10,526 bases of DNA from Prolixibacteraceae bacterium (GTDB lineage: Bacteria; Bacteroidota; Bacteroidia; Bacteroidales; Prolixibacteraceae): contig JALOCD010000129.1 in assembly GCA_023228025.1 (NCBI GenBank), forward strand, positions 1 through 10,526, in the 5' to 3' direction. The notes under the pieces were generated by a model. It saw only the letters and a list, made by a program, of their open reading frames with translations. It did no database searches and was not told the origin of the DNA. Below are positions 1 through 6,457 of this stretch, one piece after another; positions within the stretch are counted from its first letter, which is position 1, and every line of letters starts with the position of its first letter. The position numbers were made by a program, and so were the translations under genes.

Positions 1-311
1 GTCCATTGAACAAATTCTCATTAACTTTTGTTCGCATAAGCTATTGTTTAAATTAATACTGAATTCAAAACTTAATTTAATAAACTTTAGCTTATGCTTT
101 ATTTTTCAAACATAACACCTTTGTGGTTAACTATTTAAATCTCAACACAATCCCGCACACGCAAGACAAAGGCTCCCACAAAGTACACAAGGGGAATACA
201 ATCAACAACCTTAACTAACCGATATTGATTGGCAATTGGTCATTAGCTAAGGGAAGATTTTTCAGCGACAGCCATTAGTTCATTATCTTTGGCCAATTAA
301 GTTGAAGCTGT
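1..311. other. AT-rich non-coding stretch upstream of the first gene
   Basis: No convincing coding region is seen on either strand. It holds an imperfect hairpin at 34-97 (listed separately). An 8-bp inverted repeat, CTTTGTGG at 119-126 against CCACAAAG at 176-183, is too short and too far apart to interpret. A possible Bacteroidota -7 element, TATCTTTG at 284-291, lies 20 bases before the TTG start of the first gene. I see no good TTTG partner 19-20 bases upstream of it, so it is only a weak promoter candidate. Confidence 0.5.
34..106 (+). terminator. Possible intrinsic terminator of a gene left of the window
   Basis: The outer arms GCATAAGCTA (34-43) and TAGCTTATGC (88-97) are perfectly complementary. 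After a two-base internal mismatch the pairing resumes with GTTTA (46-50) against TAAAC (81-85), followed by further loose AT pairing. The right arm runs directly into TTTATTTTT (98-106), which would be the U-rich tract on the plus strand. No such tract follows in the other direction. The stem is AT-rich and the loop large, so it may instead be an AT-rich inverted repeat with no termination role. Confidence 0.35.
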
Positions 312-1082
312 TTGGAAAAGAATATCTCAGAAATCAAAGAGTTCCTCGACGAGAAGGTTGCCAAATACAACCATCCAGGATTTATTGAATCCGATCCCAT
401 TGCCATCCCGCACCGTTTTGACCGGAAAGAGGAGATCGAAATATCCGGTTTTCTCGCCGCCACCATTGCATGGGGAAACAGGAAGATGATCGTGCAGAAC
501 GGCCACAGGCTGATGGATTTGTTGGGAAACTCGCCCTATGATTTTGTGATGAACCATCGTCCCGAGGACCTGGAGCGAATCACCGGTTTTGTCCACCGCA
601 CTTTCAACCACACCGACTTGGTCTATTTCATCAAGGCGCTTAAAAACATCTACCAATTCCATGGTGGGCTGGAGAAGGTGTTTGCCGGATCTACCTCTGA
701 AACCTCCACCCAGCCGGCAATTCATCAATTTAAAGAGCTCTTTTTCTCCTTGCCGTACCCGGAAAGGACCACCAAGCATGTGTCCGATCCGGCGAATGGT
801 TCCGCGGCAAAAAGAATCAATATGTTCCTGAGGTGGATGGTACGGAACGATGGGTGCGGTGTCGATTTTGGCTTGTGGAAATCCATATCCCCCAGCCAGC
901 TATCCTGTCCGCTCGATCTACATTCGGGAAATGTTGCCCGCAAATTAGGGTTGTTGACTAGAACGCAAAATGACGCGAAAGCCCTGGCAGAGCTGGATTT
1001 CAACTTAAGGCAGATGGACAGGATGGATCCTGTTAAGTATGATTTTGCGTTGTTTGGGTTGGGGATTTTTGAGAAGTTCTGA
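312..1082 (+). CDS. TIGR02757 (DUF2400) family protein
   Basis: The 256-residue protein matches the Bacteroidota-typical TIGR02757/DUF2400 family end to end. Recognisable blocks are the N-terminal SDPIAIPHRF and EIEISGFLAATIAWGNR, then HRTFNHTDL, then KRINMFLRWMVRNDGCGVDF, then CPLDLHSGNVARKLGLL, and the closing DPVKYDFALFGLGIFEKF. Length is normal for the family. The biochemical role is not established. The central helical block and the later conserved DLH segment resemble helix-hairpin-helix DNA glycosylase folds, but that is only my inference. The TTG start at 312 is forced: an in-frame TGA sits at 303-305 and the first in-frame ATG would remove about 58 conserved residues. There is no clear ribosome binding site. 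The gene is convergent with the nucleotidyltransferase gene, with about 40 bases between stops, and has no obvious operon partner. Confidence 0.9.
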   Translation: MEKNISEIKEFLDEKVAKYNHPGFIESDPIAIPHRFDRKEEIEISGFLAATIAWGNRKMIVQNGHRLMDLLGNSPYDFVMNHRPEDLERITGFVHRTFNHTDLVYFIKALKNIYQFHGGLEKVFAGSTSETSTQPAIHQFKELFFSLPYPERTTKHVSDPANGSAAKRINMFLRWMVRNDGCGVDFGLWKSISPSQLSCPLDLHSGNVARKLGLLTRTQNDAKALAELDFNLRQMDRMDPVKYDFALFGLGIFEKF

Positions 1083-1121
1083 TTTCGTAAATCTTCAATT
1101 AAGTCAATTGAATGAAGTATA

Positions 1122-1457
1122 TCAGACAAATATTTCTGACCCTTTTCCGTCATATATCAGGATTTTGGTTGAATCAATACTCTTTCTTAAATATGGATTC
1201 CGAATGGATGATTCAGTGAGCAAGTCAACTCGTCTTTGAAAGAATTGCTCGAAAGTATCCCAAAGGGAAAGCAGTTTCTCACCTCTTTCGATCGGGTCAG
1301 GATCATCAATTTCAACAAGCAGGTCAATATCGCTTGATAGCTTATCAAATTTATCTGTGGTTAAAGAACCGAAAGCATACAAATACCTCACATTGTGCTT
1401 TTTGCACAACAAGGTAAAACGGCTCTTCTGCTTTAATATTTCGTCTTTGATAATCAT
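1122..1457 (-). CDS. Solitary MNT-type nucleotidyltransferase domain protein
   Basis: This small protein (111 residues from ATG at 1457; 116 from TTG at 1472) is a minimal nucleotidyltransferase of the MNT/MntA class. Counting from the ATG, it shows the core AFGS at 28-31, an Asp pair DID at 43-45 and a third acidic residue in RRVDLLT (Asp78). This is the full set of metal-binding carboxylates. The spacer between GS and DxD is 11 residues rather than the usual 10. Family members often act as the antitoxin of a HEPN ribonuclease, adding AMP to it. No HEPN gene with its RxxxxH motif is encoded on either side here: the left neighbour is the TIGR02757 gene and the right neighbour a CAP protein. 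It may be an orphan antitoxin or an unrelated transferase. I prefer the ATG start because the domain begins just after it. Confidence 0.85.
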   Translation of the reverse strand: MIIKDEILKQKSRFTLLCKKHNVRYLYAFGSLTTDKFDKLSSDIDLLVEIDDPDPIERGEKLLSLWDTFEQFFQRRVDLLTESSIRNPYLRKSIDSTKILIYDGKGSEIFV

Positions 1458-1567
1458 ACCCAAAGATACCAATTTAATCTCAATACCAACTCTTTACCAA
1501 AACATGGCTACCTACGAAATAATTCTTCCCTATTTTGGATCCTGCTTCAAATTTGTGAAAGTGTCTG

Positions 1568-2095
1568 TCAATAAGGAAATTGATCAACATAATTTCCGGC
1601 AGGATAGTAGTTGGCCACCACAATGATCCCTCCATCCTTGCAAACAGCAACACCTACCCCAACCTCTTTGGTATTTTTCCAGATCATTTGGGTATAATGT
1701 CCGATTTCGTGCCAGTTCCCTTTTCCAAACTTTCCATATCTGTAAATCTTCTTCTCGCTGTACCATGAAATTGACGCGTCAATTGGATGGTAATAGGTGG
1801 ATGAACTTCCCCAAAACAGGTTCTCCCCGACAGGTTCCCCCTTGAGACTTGGTTTTTTATGATGTTCCATCCTGCACCCATTTTGGGCCAGATGGTCGGC
1901 CCACTCCTGGGAATATGCCGATAGCTCTTTGCTCCAAACCAAACCCGGCGCGCCAACTTCTGCCCTTACCCGGTTGTGATGCGCGAGAAATTCCTGGGCG
2001 TCCTGTCTGCTCATTTTGCTCCCCGTACCATTCCCAGATTGCCCAGAGGAGAAATGAACGATCAACATACTAAGGATTAGAAATATATTTCTCAT
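1568..2095 (-). CDS. Secreted CAP (SCP/PR-1-like) domain protein
   Basis: The 175-residue protein begins with a signal peptide (about residues 1-18, hydrophobic run IFLILSMLIV, cleavage probably near SSGQ). The rest is one CAP domain. The four residues that line the CAP cavity are all visible: a His in CRMEHH (78/79), Glu91 in VGENL, Glu114 in SWYSEKK and His133 in GHYTQMIW. The signature GHYTQMIWKNTKEVGVG and the second signature YYPAGNY near the C-terminus are nearly canonical and resemble the plant PR-1 type. It should be exported to the periplasm or outside. CAP proteins have varied roles, including sterol or lipid binding and some proteolysis, so the substrate cannot be told. It has no sorting domain. 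The gene is monocistronic or loosely upstream of the nucleotidyltransferase gene, about 110 bases away. Confidence 0.93.
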   Translation of the reverse strand: MRNIFLILSMLIVHFSSGQSGNGTGSKMSRQDAQEFLAHHNRVRAEVGAPGLVWSKELSAYSQEWADHLAQNGCRMEHHKKPSLKGEPVGENLFWGSSSTYYHPIDASISWYSEKKIYRYGKFGKGNWHEIGHYTQMIWKNTKEVGVGVAVCKDGGIIVVANYYPAGNYVDQFPY

Positions 2096-2123
2096 CTCGT
2101 CATAATTTTAACCCATATTCTGT

Positions 2124-2131
2124 CAAATATA
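2124..2131 (-). promoter_or_regulatory. Candidate -7 element for the CAP gene
   Basis: Read on the minus strand this is TATATTTG, an exact match to the Bacteroidota -7 consensus TAnnTTTG. It would place the transcript start roughly 20-25 bases before the ATG at 2095. No TTTG is seen at the standard distance upstream; the nearest is a TTG with a spacer of only 15 bases. Support therefore rests on one element. Confidence 0.4.
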
Positions 2132-2243
2132 ACCTATTTACTGAAACAATGAGAGGTCTTTAATTACTCTGGCGCGATTTGTAATTAGGAGTATTCGGAA
2201 GAATGATTGACTTTCTTAGGAATTACAGAAATTGTAATGTTGG

Positions 2244-2451
2244 GATTTGAAAACCTTATTTTTCCGGCTTTTAACCTTAATAGAAAGAGAGAGTTGATTG
2301 AACTAACCTTATTACCTTATGATATGGTGCATTTTGAATTAACACATGGATGCAGCAGTTATAGAATTGAAAATAAGGTAATAAGGTTTAGATGAGATAG
2401 TTATACTTATATTCTACTAAGGTTGCCTTCAAAAATAAGGTTGTTCAAATC
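2244..2451. repeat. Nested inverted-repeat structure, MITE-like or cruciform
   Basis: Three inverted-repeat pairs lie one inside another. The outer pair is 2244-2263 (GATTTGAAAACCTTATTTTT) and 2431-2451, complementary over all 20 bases except for one extra base in the right arm. The middle pair is 2273-2283 and 2414-2424, with 10 of 11 matching. The inner pair is 2305-2320 (AACCTTATTACCTTAT) and 2373-2388, a perfect 16-bp match with a 52-base loop. All arms contain the motif AACCTTA or its complement. The whole region could fold back on itself or represent a short non-autonomous element of about 208 bp. No clear target-site duplication is visible at the edges and no transposase is nearby. Confidence 0.75.
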
Positions 2452-2485
2452 ATGCAAATCCACGCCAGCCGCACTCCTTGTTCAC

Positions 2486-2516
2486 AAAAAAAGAAGATGC
2501 CGGTTAAAGCATCTTC
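2486..2516 (-). terminator. Intrinsic terminator of the leftward exported-protein gene
   Basis: The arms GAAGATGC (2493-2500) and GCATCTTC (2509-2516) are perfectly complementary with an 8-base loop. Seven adenines at 2486-2492 become a run of seven uridines directly after the hairpin on the minus strand. It lies 40 bases past the stop of the 2556-3200 gene, in the right orientation. Confidence 0.85.
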
Positions 2517-2555
2517 CTTCAATGATCTGCCAACCAGATCCCTTTTGTTTGAACG

Positions 2556-3200
2556 CTATTTCTTTTGATCGTCAGTAACTTCGACCTTCATTTCAACTTT
2601 CTTTTCATCGGCTGCCGGGGTATGTTTCTTGCGGACAATGGTGATCTTCTCCAATCCTTTGCCGATATCCTTCTTGTCGTAGGAGACAATATCCTTGTTG
2701 TCTGGATCCATGGCGAAAGGATCGCCTCCGGCAATTTTAAAGCCTCTTACGTGAAAAGGGGGCATCGGTGGAGGTGGTGGTGGCACCATCATGTCGCCAT
2801 CTGAATCAAAGGTTGTGATGCCACCCCCCTTGCCGATCATGACAATCTTCTTTTCACACTTAACACCATTCGAATCGGAATTGTTGTACATCACGCGGAA
2901 TTCCCGATTGCCGGTGCCTGGTTTCATGCCGCGTATAATGACTATATTGGGATCACCGGATTTCCCATTTACGACTTCCAGTTTTTTGAGGAGCGAATCC
3001 ACTTTCAACTGGATCACTTTTTCGTCGGCAAAATTAAAGGTGGTATCGATTTTCGTCACCTTGCCATTTTGGTTGACCATTACCTTTACATGTTGCCCCT
3101 CCTTCTTGTCACTCTTGGTGACTGTGGTGCTCTTGGTTGTCTGCCCCAAAGAAAGGAGTGTTGTTGCCAGGAATAATCCTAAAAAAAATACGACTTTCAT
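2556..3200 (-). CDS. Small exported protein with a polyproline run, function unknown
   Basis: I do not recognise a named family for this 214-residue protein. It starts with a clear signal peptide (MKVVFFLGLFLATTLLSLGQ, likely cut near residue 19-20), so it should be periplasmic or surface-located. The mature part is rich in Lys, Asp and beta-type stretches such as QHVKVMV, DPNIVIIRG and REFRVMYNN. At residues 140-148 it has six prolines, a Met and two more prolines, preceded by a Gly/Asp-rich turn (KGGGITTFDSDGD). The tail is charged. It is divergent from the histidine kinase gene, whose periplasmic domain also has a long proline run, and shares with it a gap containing phased TTAA repeats. 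That position suggests it may be a target or accessory of the two-component system, but this is inference. The start at 3200 follows an A-rich leader with no Shine-Dalgarno sequence. Confidence 0.85.
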   Translation of the reverse strand: MKVVFFLGLFLATTLLSLGQTTKSTTVTKSDKKEGQHVKVMVNQNGKVTKIDTTFNFADEKVIQLKVDSLLKKLEVVNGKSGDPNIVIIRGMKPGTGNREFRVMYNNSDSNGVKCEKKIVMIGKGGGITTFDSDGDMMVPPPPPPMPPFHVRGFKIAGGDPFAMDPDNKDIVSYDKKDIGKGLEKITIVRKKHTPAADEKKVEMKVEVTDDQKK

Positions 3201-3270
3201 GTTAGCTTTTTTTAAGTAAAAAATTAAACTTTTGACGATTCAATGTTAGTAGTTTTTATGCCCGCAAAGG

Positions 3271-3328
3271 GTTAAGGTCGATTTAAAAAGTGTTAAGGTG
3301 AAGTTAAAGTTGAAAATGAGGTTAATTT
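3271..3328. promoter_or_regulatory. Phased TTAA direct repeats, probable response-regulator operator
   Basis: GTTAAGGT occurs at 3271-3278 and again at 3292-3299, followed by GTTAAAGT at 3303-3310 and GTTAATTT at 3321-3328. A further TTTAAAAA sits at 3282-3289. The first four units are spaced 11, 10 and 11 bases, one helical turn each, so they lie on the same face of the DNA. OmpR/PhoB-class regulators typically bind head-to-tail repeats of this period, and an OmpR-class regulator is encoded just downstream. The array ends 6 bases before the candidate -7 box of the kinase operon. The link to that regulator is inferred. Confidence 0.55.
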
Positions 3329-3334
3329 AATGTC

Positions 3335-3342
3335 TAATTTTG
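3335..3342 (+). promoter_or_regulatory. Candidate -7 element of the kinase-regulator operon
   Basis: TAATTTTG matches the Bacteroidota TAnnTTTG consensus. The nearest upstream TTG ends at 3312, giving a spacer of 22 bases instead of 19-20, so the -33 box is poor. A weak -33 region covered by direct repeats is what an activator-dependent promoter would look like. The implied leader to the GTG at 3407 is about 55-60 bases. Confidence 0.4.
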
Positions 3343-3406
3343 GATGATCGGTTGTTACCCGCCTCCCATTATGGGCATTGTGATAAGAGAATATAGAAAG
3401 TAAAAA

Positions 3407-5005
3407 GTGAACAGACGCATCATCATTGGATTGGCTATCCTTATGGGAATCTCACTGCTAGGAATTGTAGCGGTGCAGTTCTATTGGTTCAACAATTCGG
3501 TCGCAATTCGGAACGAACTCTTCGACCGGTCGGTCAACGAGGCCATGAACAAAGCCGTGAGGCGACTGGAAACAGGGCACGACCTCAAGGTCATACGCGG
3601 TTTCGCCAAGGGCGATACGATAAACTGGAACAACCAAATACCAATTCCTCCACCACCGCCTCCACCCCCACCCCAGGATCTCGAAAACCTGGATGTAGTT
3701 GTGAGAAGGGACAGTGTGCATGGCACCATCAGCGTTACCACATCCAAAAAGCAGCATGCCAATCAATTAAGCTATGTTGTGGTTGCAGGAAATAAAATCA
3801 GAAAATTAACCGGGAAGGCAAAGATCATCACTGAAAATGTGTATGGGAATCTTGGTGATTCGGCTTTTAAAGTTGAGGTCCCAACCATTGATCCCGCCAT
3901 CGGACAAAAAATCAAACAACTCAAACAACTTACCAACCAGATCAGAATAGAGTACAGTGGCTGGGAGACAGGCCGTCACATTGACGAGGCGCAATTGAGA
4001 AAATTGCTCAAAGAGGAGCTTAATGACCGGGCAATTCCAATTGACTTCGAGATATCCGTGGTTGGAGGGGATTCTATTCCAGAACAAACTTCAGCCGCCA
4101 ATGCCAGGAAGCGATGGTATATGGTTAATCTCTTCCCTGACGATATATTTAGAAAGAAGCTTGATTTTGCAGTTCATTTCCCCGGTAGGGATCTATTTAT
4201 AGGACGCAAAACAACCTTGCTTTTGGGACTCTCGGTCTCCTTTACCCTTGTTATTTTCCTCACCTTCCTGCTAAGCATCTACCTGATCCTTAAACAGAAG
4301 AGAATCTCAGAGATGAAATCGGATTTCATCAACAACATGACGCATGAGTTCAAGACCCCCATCGCAACCATCTCGATAGCGGCCGATTCGATTGCGAACC
4401 AGAAGGTGATCGGTGAGGAGGAGAAGGTCCGATTCTTTGCAGGGATGATCAAGAAGGAGAACCAACGCATGAATGAGCAGGTAGAACGCATCCTGCAGAT
4501 TGCCCGGCTCGACCGCAAAGAGTTTGAGTTCAACTTCCAGGCTACGAACATACATCCTTTGATCGAAGCTGCTATCGATGGAATTATTTTGCAGGTTGAG
4601 CAACGCGGAGGAAGGATTGAGACCCGGCTGGAGGCTGTCAATCCCGTTGTGACTACCGATCCCATTCATTTCACTAACCTGGTATGCAATTTGCTCGACA
4701 ATGCCAACAAATATTCGCCTGAGGCGCCGCTGATCACCGTATCTACCACCAACTCATCCGACGGCATCCTGCTCTCTGTCGAAGACAATGGAATGGGCAT
4801 GACCAAGGCAGTACAAGCCAGGATTTTTGATAAATTTTACCGGCTCACTTCCGGCAACATTCATACAATCAAAGGATTCGGACTAGGGCTTAGCTACATC
4901 AAAGCAATTCTGGATGCCAACAACGGGACCATAAAGGTTCATAGTGAGCCCGGTAAAGGGAGTCGTTTTGTGGTGTTTATCCCATTTCTAAACAACCGCC
5001 GATGA
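3407..5005 (+). CDS. Membrane sensor histidine kinase, RprX-like
   Basis: This 532-residue inner-membrane kinase autophosphorylates on His and passes phosphate to the adjacent regulator. It has a first membrane helix at about 5-27, a periplasmic sensor of about 240 residues, a second helix at about 269-294, then HisKA and HATPase_c domains. His313 lies in MTHEFKTP. The N box has Asn432 (LLDNANKYS), the G1 box Asp460 (VEDNGMGM), the F box is IFDKFYRL, and the G2 box begins at Gly490 (GFGLGLSYI). All catalytic motifs are intact. The architecture, with no HAMP domain evident, fits the Bacteroidota RprX/PhoR-annotated group. Nine consecutive prolines at residues 81-89 of the sensor are unusual. 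The GTG start is fixed by an in-frame TAA at 3401-3403; the next Met lies inside the first helix. The stop overlaps the next gene by ATGA. The stimulus is unknown. Confidence 0.95.
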   Translation: MNRRIIIGLAILMGISLLGIVAVQFYWFNNSVAIRNELFDRSVNEAMNKAVRRLETGHDLKVIRGFAKGDTINWNNQIPIPPPPPPPPPQDLENLDVVVRRDSVHGTISVTTSKKQHANQLSYVVVAGNKIRKLTGKAKIITENVYGNLGDSAFKVEVPTIDPAIGQKIKQLKQLTNQIRIEYSGWETGRHIDEAQLRKLLKEELNDRAIPIDFEISVVGGDSIPEQTSAANARKRWYMVNLFPDDIFRKKLDFAVHFPGRDLFIGRKTTLLLGLSVSFTLVIFLTFLLSIYLILKQKRISEMKSDFINNMTHEFKTPIATISIAADSIANQKVIGEEEKVRFFAGMIKKENQRMNEQVERILQIARLDRKEFEFNFQATNIHPLIEAAIDGIILQVEQRGGRIETRLEAVNPVVTTDPIHFTNLVCNLLDNANKYSPEAPLITVSTTNSSDGILLSVEDNGMGMTKAVQARIFDKFYRLTSGNIHTIKGFGLGLSYIKAILDANNGTIKVHSEPGKGSRFVVFIPFLNNRR

Positions 5006-5694
5006 GCCATCCCAAATCCATATTTTTTGTGGAGGACGACCTGAGTTTTGGGGCCGTCCTAAAATCTTATCTCGAGATTTGCAATTTCACCATCACCTGG
5101 CTTTCGGACGGGAAACATGCCGTAAATTCCTTCCGGGAAGGCAGTTATGATCTTTGTTTGCTCGATGTGATGCTTCCCAACGTAGACGGGTTCACCATCG
5201 GCAGGGAGATCCGTTCGATGGATGCGCGAATCCCTATAATCTACCTGACTGCCAAATCCTTAAAGGAGGATGTTTTGGAGGGATATAAACTTGGAGCTGA
5301 TGATTACATTGTCAAACCTTTTGATGCGGATGTCCTGATATACAAGATTGCCGTGCTGCTGAAACGGGCGGAGGGTGAACAGGGAAACAGCAACCATCTC
5401 TATACCATCGGTAAATATCTTTTTGATTCGAAGCTGCGCGAAATCAGACTGGGCGAAACCAAACAGCTTCTCAGTCCGAAGGAGGCGGCTCTGCTTCTCT
5501 TGCTCTGTGAACACCGCGACGAACTTCTGCCTCGCGAGGTGGCCCTCAAGAGAATCTGGGGCGACGATGGCTATTTCACCACCCGCAGCATGGATGTCTT
5601 TATCACCAAATTGAGGAAGTTCTTTAAGGATGATCCCTCCGTCGAGATTCGCAACATCCACGGTAGCGGGTTTATTATGACCTACAATAATTGA
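5002..5694 (+). CDS. OmpR-family response regulator, RprY-like
   Basis: The 230-residue cytoplasmic regulator has a receiver domain (about 5-122) and a winged-helix DNA-binding domain (about 134-230). The acidic pocket is Glu11, Asp12 and Asp13 in FVEDD, the phosphate acceptor is Asp55 in LLDVMLP, and the switch residues are Thr83 and Lys105 (KPF). The stretches YDLCLLDVMLPNVDGFT and LTAKSLKEDVLEG closely resemble Bacteroidota RprY. The C-terminal recognition region includes RSMDVFITKLRKFF and NIHGSGFIM, standard for the OmpR/PhoB class. It begins in the ATGA overlap with the kinase stop, so the two are translationally coupled. As an OmpR-class protein it would bind direct repeats one helical turn apart; an array of that kind lies upstream of the kinase gene at 3271-3328. 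Autoregulation is therefore likely but not shown. Confidence 0.96.
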   Translation: MSHPKSIFFVEDDLSFGAVLKSYLEICNFTITWLSDGKHAVNSFREGSYDLCLLDVMLPNVDGFTIGREIRSMDARIPIIYLTAKSLKEDVLEGYKLGADDYIVKPFDADVLIYKIAVLLKRAEGEQGNSNHLYTIGKYLFDSKLREIRLGETKQLLSPKEAALLLLLCEHRDELLPREVALKRIWGDDGYFTTRSMDVFITKLRKFFKDDPSVEIRNIHGSGFIMTYNN

Positions 5695-5781
5695 TTTTGC
5701 GGTAAAGCGCATATTGACGAAGTTTATCTCATATTATCCTTATTATTAACAAATTGCAGACATTGCAAATTTGTATTTTTC

Positions 5782-5822
5782 ATAAACTGACGGGGTGACT
5801 CAGAGTCACCCCGTCAGTTTAT
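5782..5822. repeat. Perfect 19-bp-arm palindrome, repeat copy 1
   Basis: Arms 5782-5800 (ATAAACTGACGGGGTGACT) and 5804-5822 are fully complementary around the loop CAG. Its 31-base core recurs at 10420-10450 with two differences. It sits between the response regulator stop and the sigma factor start. Neither side has a continuous T run directly after the stem, so it is not a textbook intrinsic terminator, although such a stable hairpin could still block transcription or protect an mRNA end. A dispersed REP-like palindrome family is the simplest reading. Confidence 0.85.
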
Positions 5823-5873
5823 AAAAATATCCCCTTTTTAAAGTAATTTTCCCTTTGATTCGTCTACCTCATT

Positions 5874-6437
5874 ATGGACGAATTAATTGCTTTACCGATG
5901 GCGCAGCGACAGCAGAGTATTCAAAATGCCGTGCAGGAATATGGGAAGCGTTTGCTCCGTTTCATACGCAGCCGCGTTAAAAACGATCAGGACGCCGAAG
6001 ATATCCTGCAGGATGTCTGGTACCAGCTTAGTTCAATCATCGAAACAGAACCCATTGTTCAGCTCAGTTCATGGCTTTATCGTGTCAGTAAAAATCGGAT
6101 TGTGGACAAAAACCGCAAAAAAACGCCGCAATCTCTGGCAGATTTTGCCTATGAAGATGAGGAGGGCGACATGGTCTATCCTGAAGCCATGCTTTTGGAC
6201 AGTACCGACCCTGAATCAGAACTCGAAAAAGAGTTTGTAAGGGATTCCCTCTTCGCCGCATTGAGCGAACTACCAGAAAAACAAAGGGATGTTTTTGTGT
6301 GGAACGAGTTGGAAGATCAGACACTTCAGGAGATCGCCGACAAAACTGGGGAAAGCATTAAAACGATCATCTCACGAAAACGTTACGCAGTCGTGCACCT
6401 GCGCAAACGGCTTCAAAAAATTTACAACGAGTATTAA
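5874..6437 (+). CDS. ECF-type RNA polymerase sigma factor
   Basis: The 187-residue protein has the two-domain layout of group IV sigma factors. Region 2 covers roughly residues 20-90, with the core-binding helix DQDAEDILQDVWYQL and the -10 recognition part WLYRVSKNRIVDKNRKK. An acidic linker (YEDEEGDMVYPE) follows. Region 4 is at about 128-182, with LSELPEKQRDVFVWNELEDQTLQEIADKTG and the recognition helix ESIKTIISRKRYAVVHLRKRL. It should direct core polymerase to a small set of promoters. No extra C-terminal domain is present. The next gene starts 20 bases after the stop and encodes a small membrane protein that is the best candidate for a partner or anti-sigma factor. No Shine-Dalgarno sequence precedes the ATG, and I did not find a convincing housekeeping promoter before it, so autoregulation is possible. 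Confidence 0.93.
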   Translation: MDELIALPMAQRQQSIQNAVQEYGKRLLRFIRSRVKNDQDAEDILQDVWYQLSSIIETEPIVQLSSWLYRVSKNRIVDKNRKKTPQSLADFAYEDEEGDMVYPEAMLLDSTDPESELEKEFVRDSLFAALSELPEKQRDVFVWNELEDQTLQEIADKTGESIKTIISRKRYAVVHLRKRLQKIYNEY

Positions 6438-6457
6438 CCATTAAAAAAATAGAAGTT

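Noticed and set aside
119..183. 8-bp inverted repeat CTTTGTGG/CCACAAAG
   Set aside because: Short arms about 50 bases apart in AT-rich DNA; expected by chance.
1461..1468. Minus-strand TATCTTTG (-7 consensus) just before the nucleotidyltransferase ATG
   Set aside because: It would give an almost leaderless transcript and has no -33 partner; a chance match is likely.
2207..2395. Open frame of 62 codons inside the inverted-repeat region
   Set aside because: It lies across the repeat arms, has a low-complexity product with no recognisable motif and no start signal; the DNA structure explains the region better.
3458..3766. Long minus-strand frames opposite the kinase gene, with glycine runs
   Set aside because: They are the reverse reading of the kinase proline codons; the kinase frame has all its motifs intact.
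5774..5781. TATTTTTC as a promoter -7 box before the sigma gene
   Set aside because: It lacks the final G, its TTG partner is 17 bases away, and the stable palindrome would lie at once downstream.
5782..5822. CRISPR repeat or simple intrinsic terminator
   Set aside because: There is no regular array of spacers, and no T run directly follows the stem on either strand.
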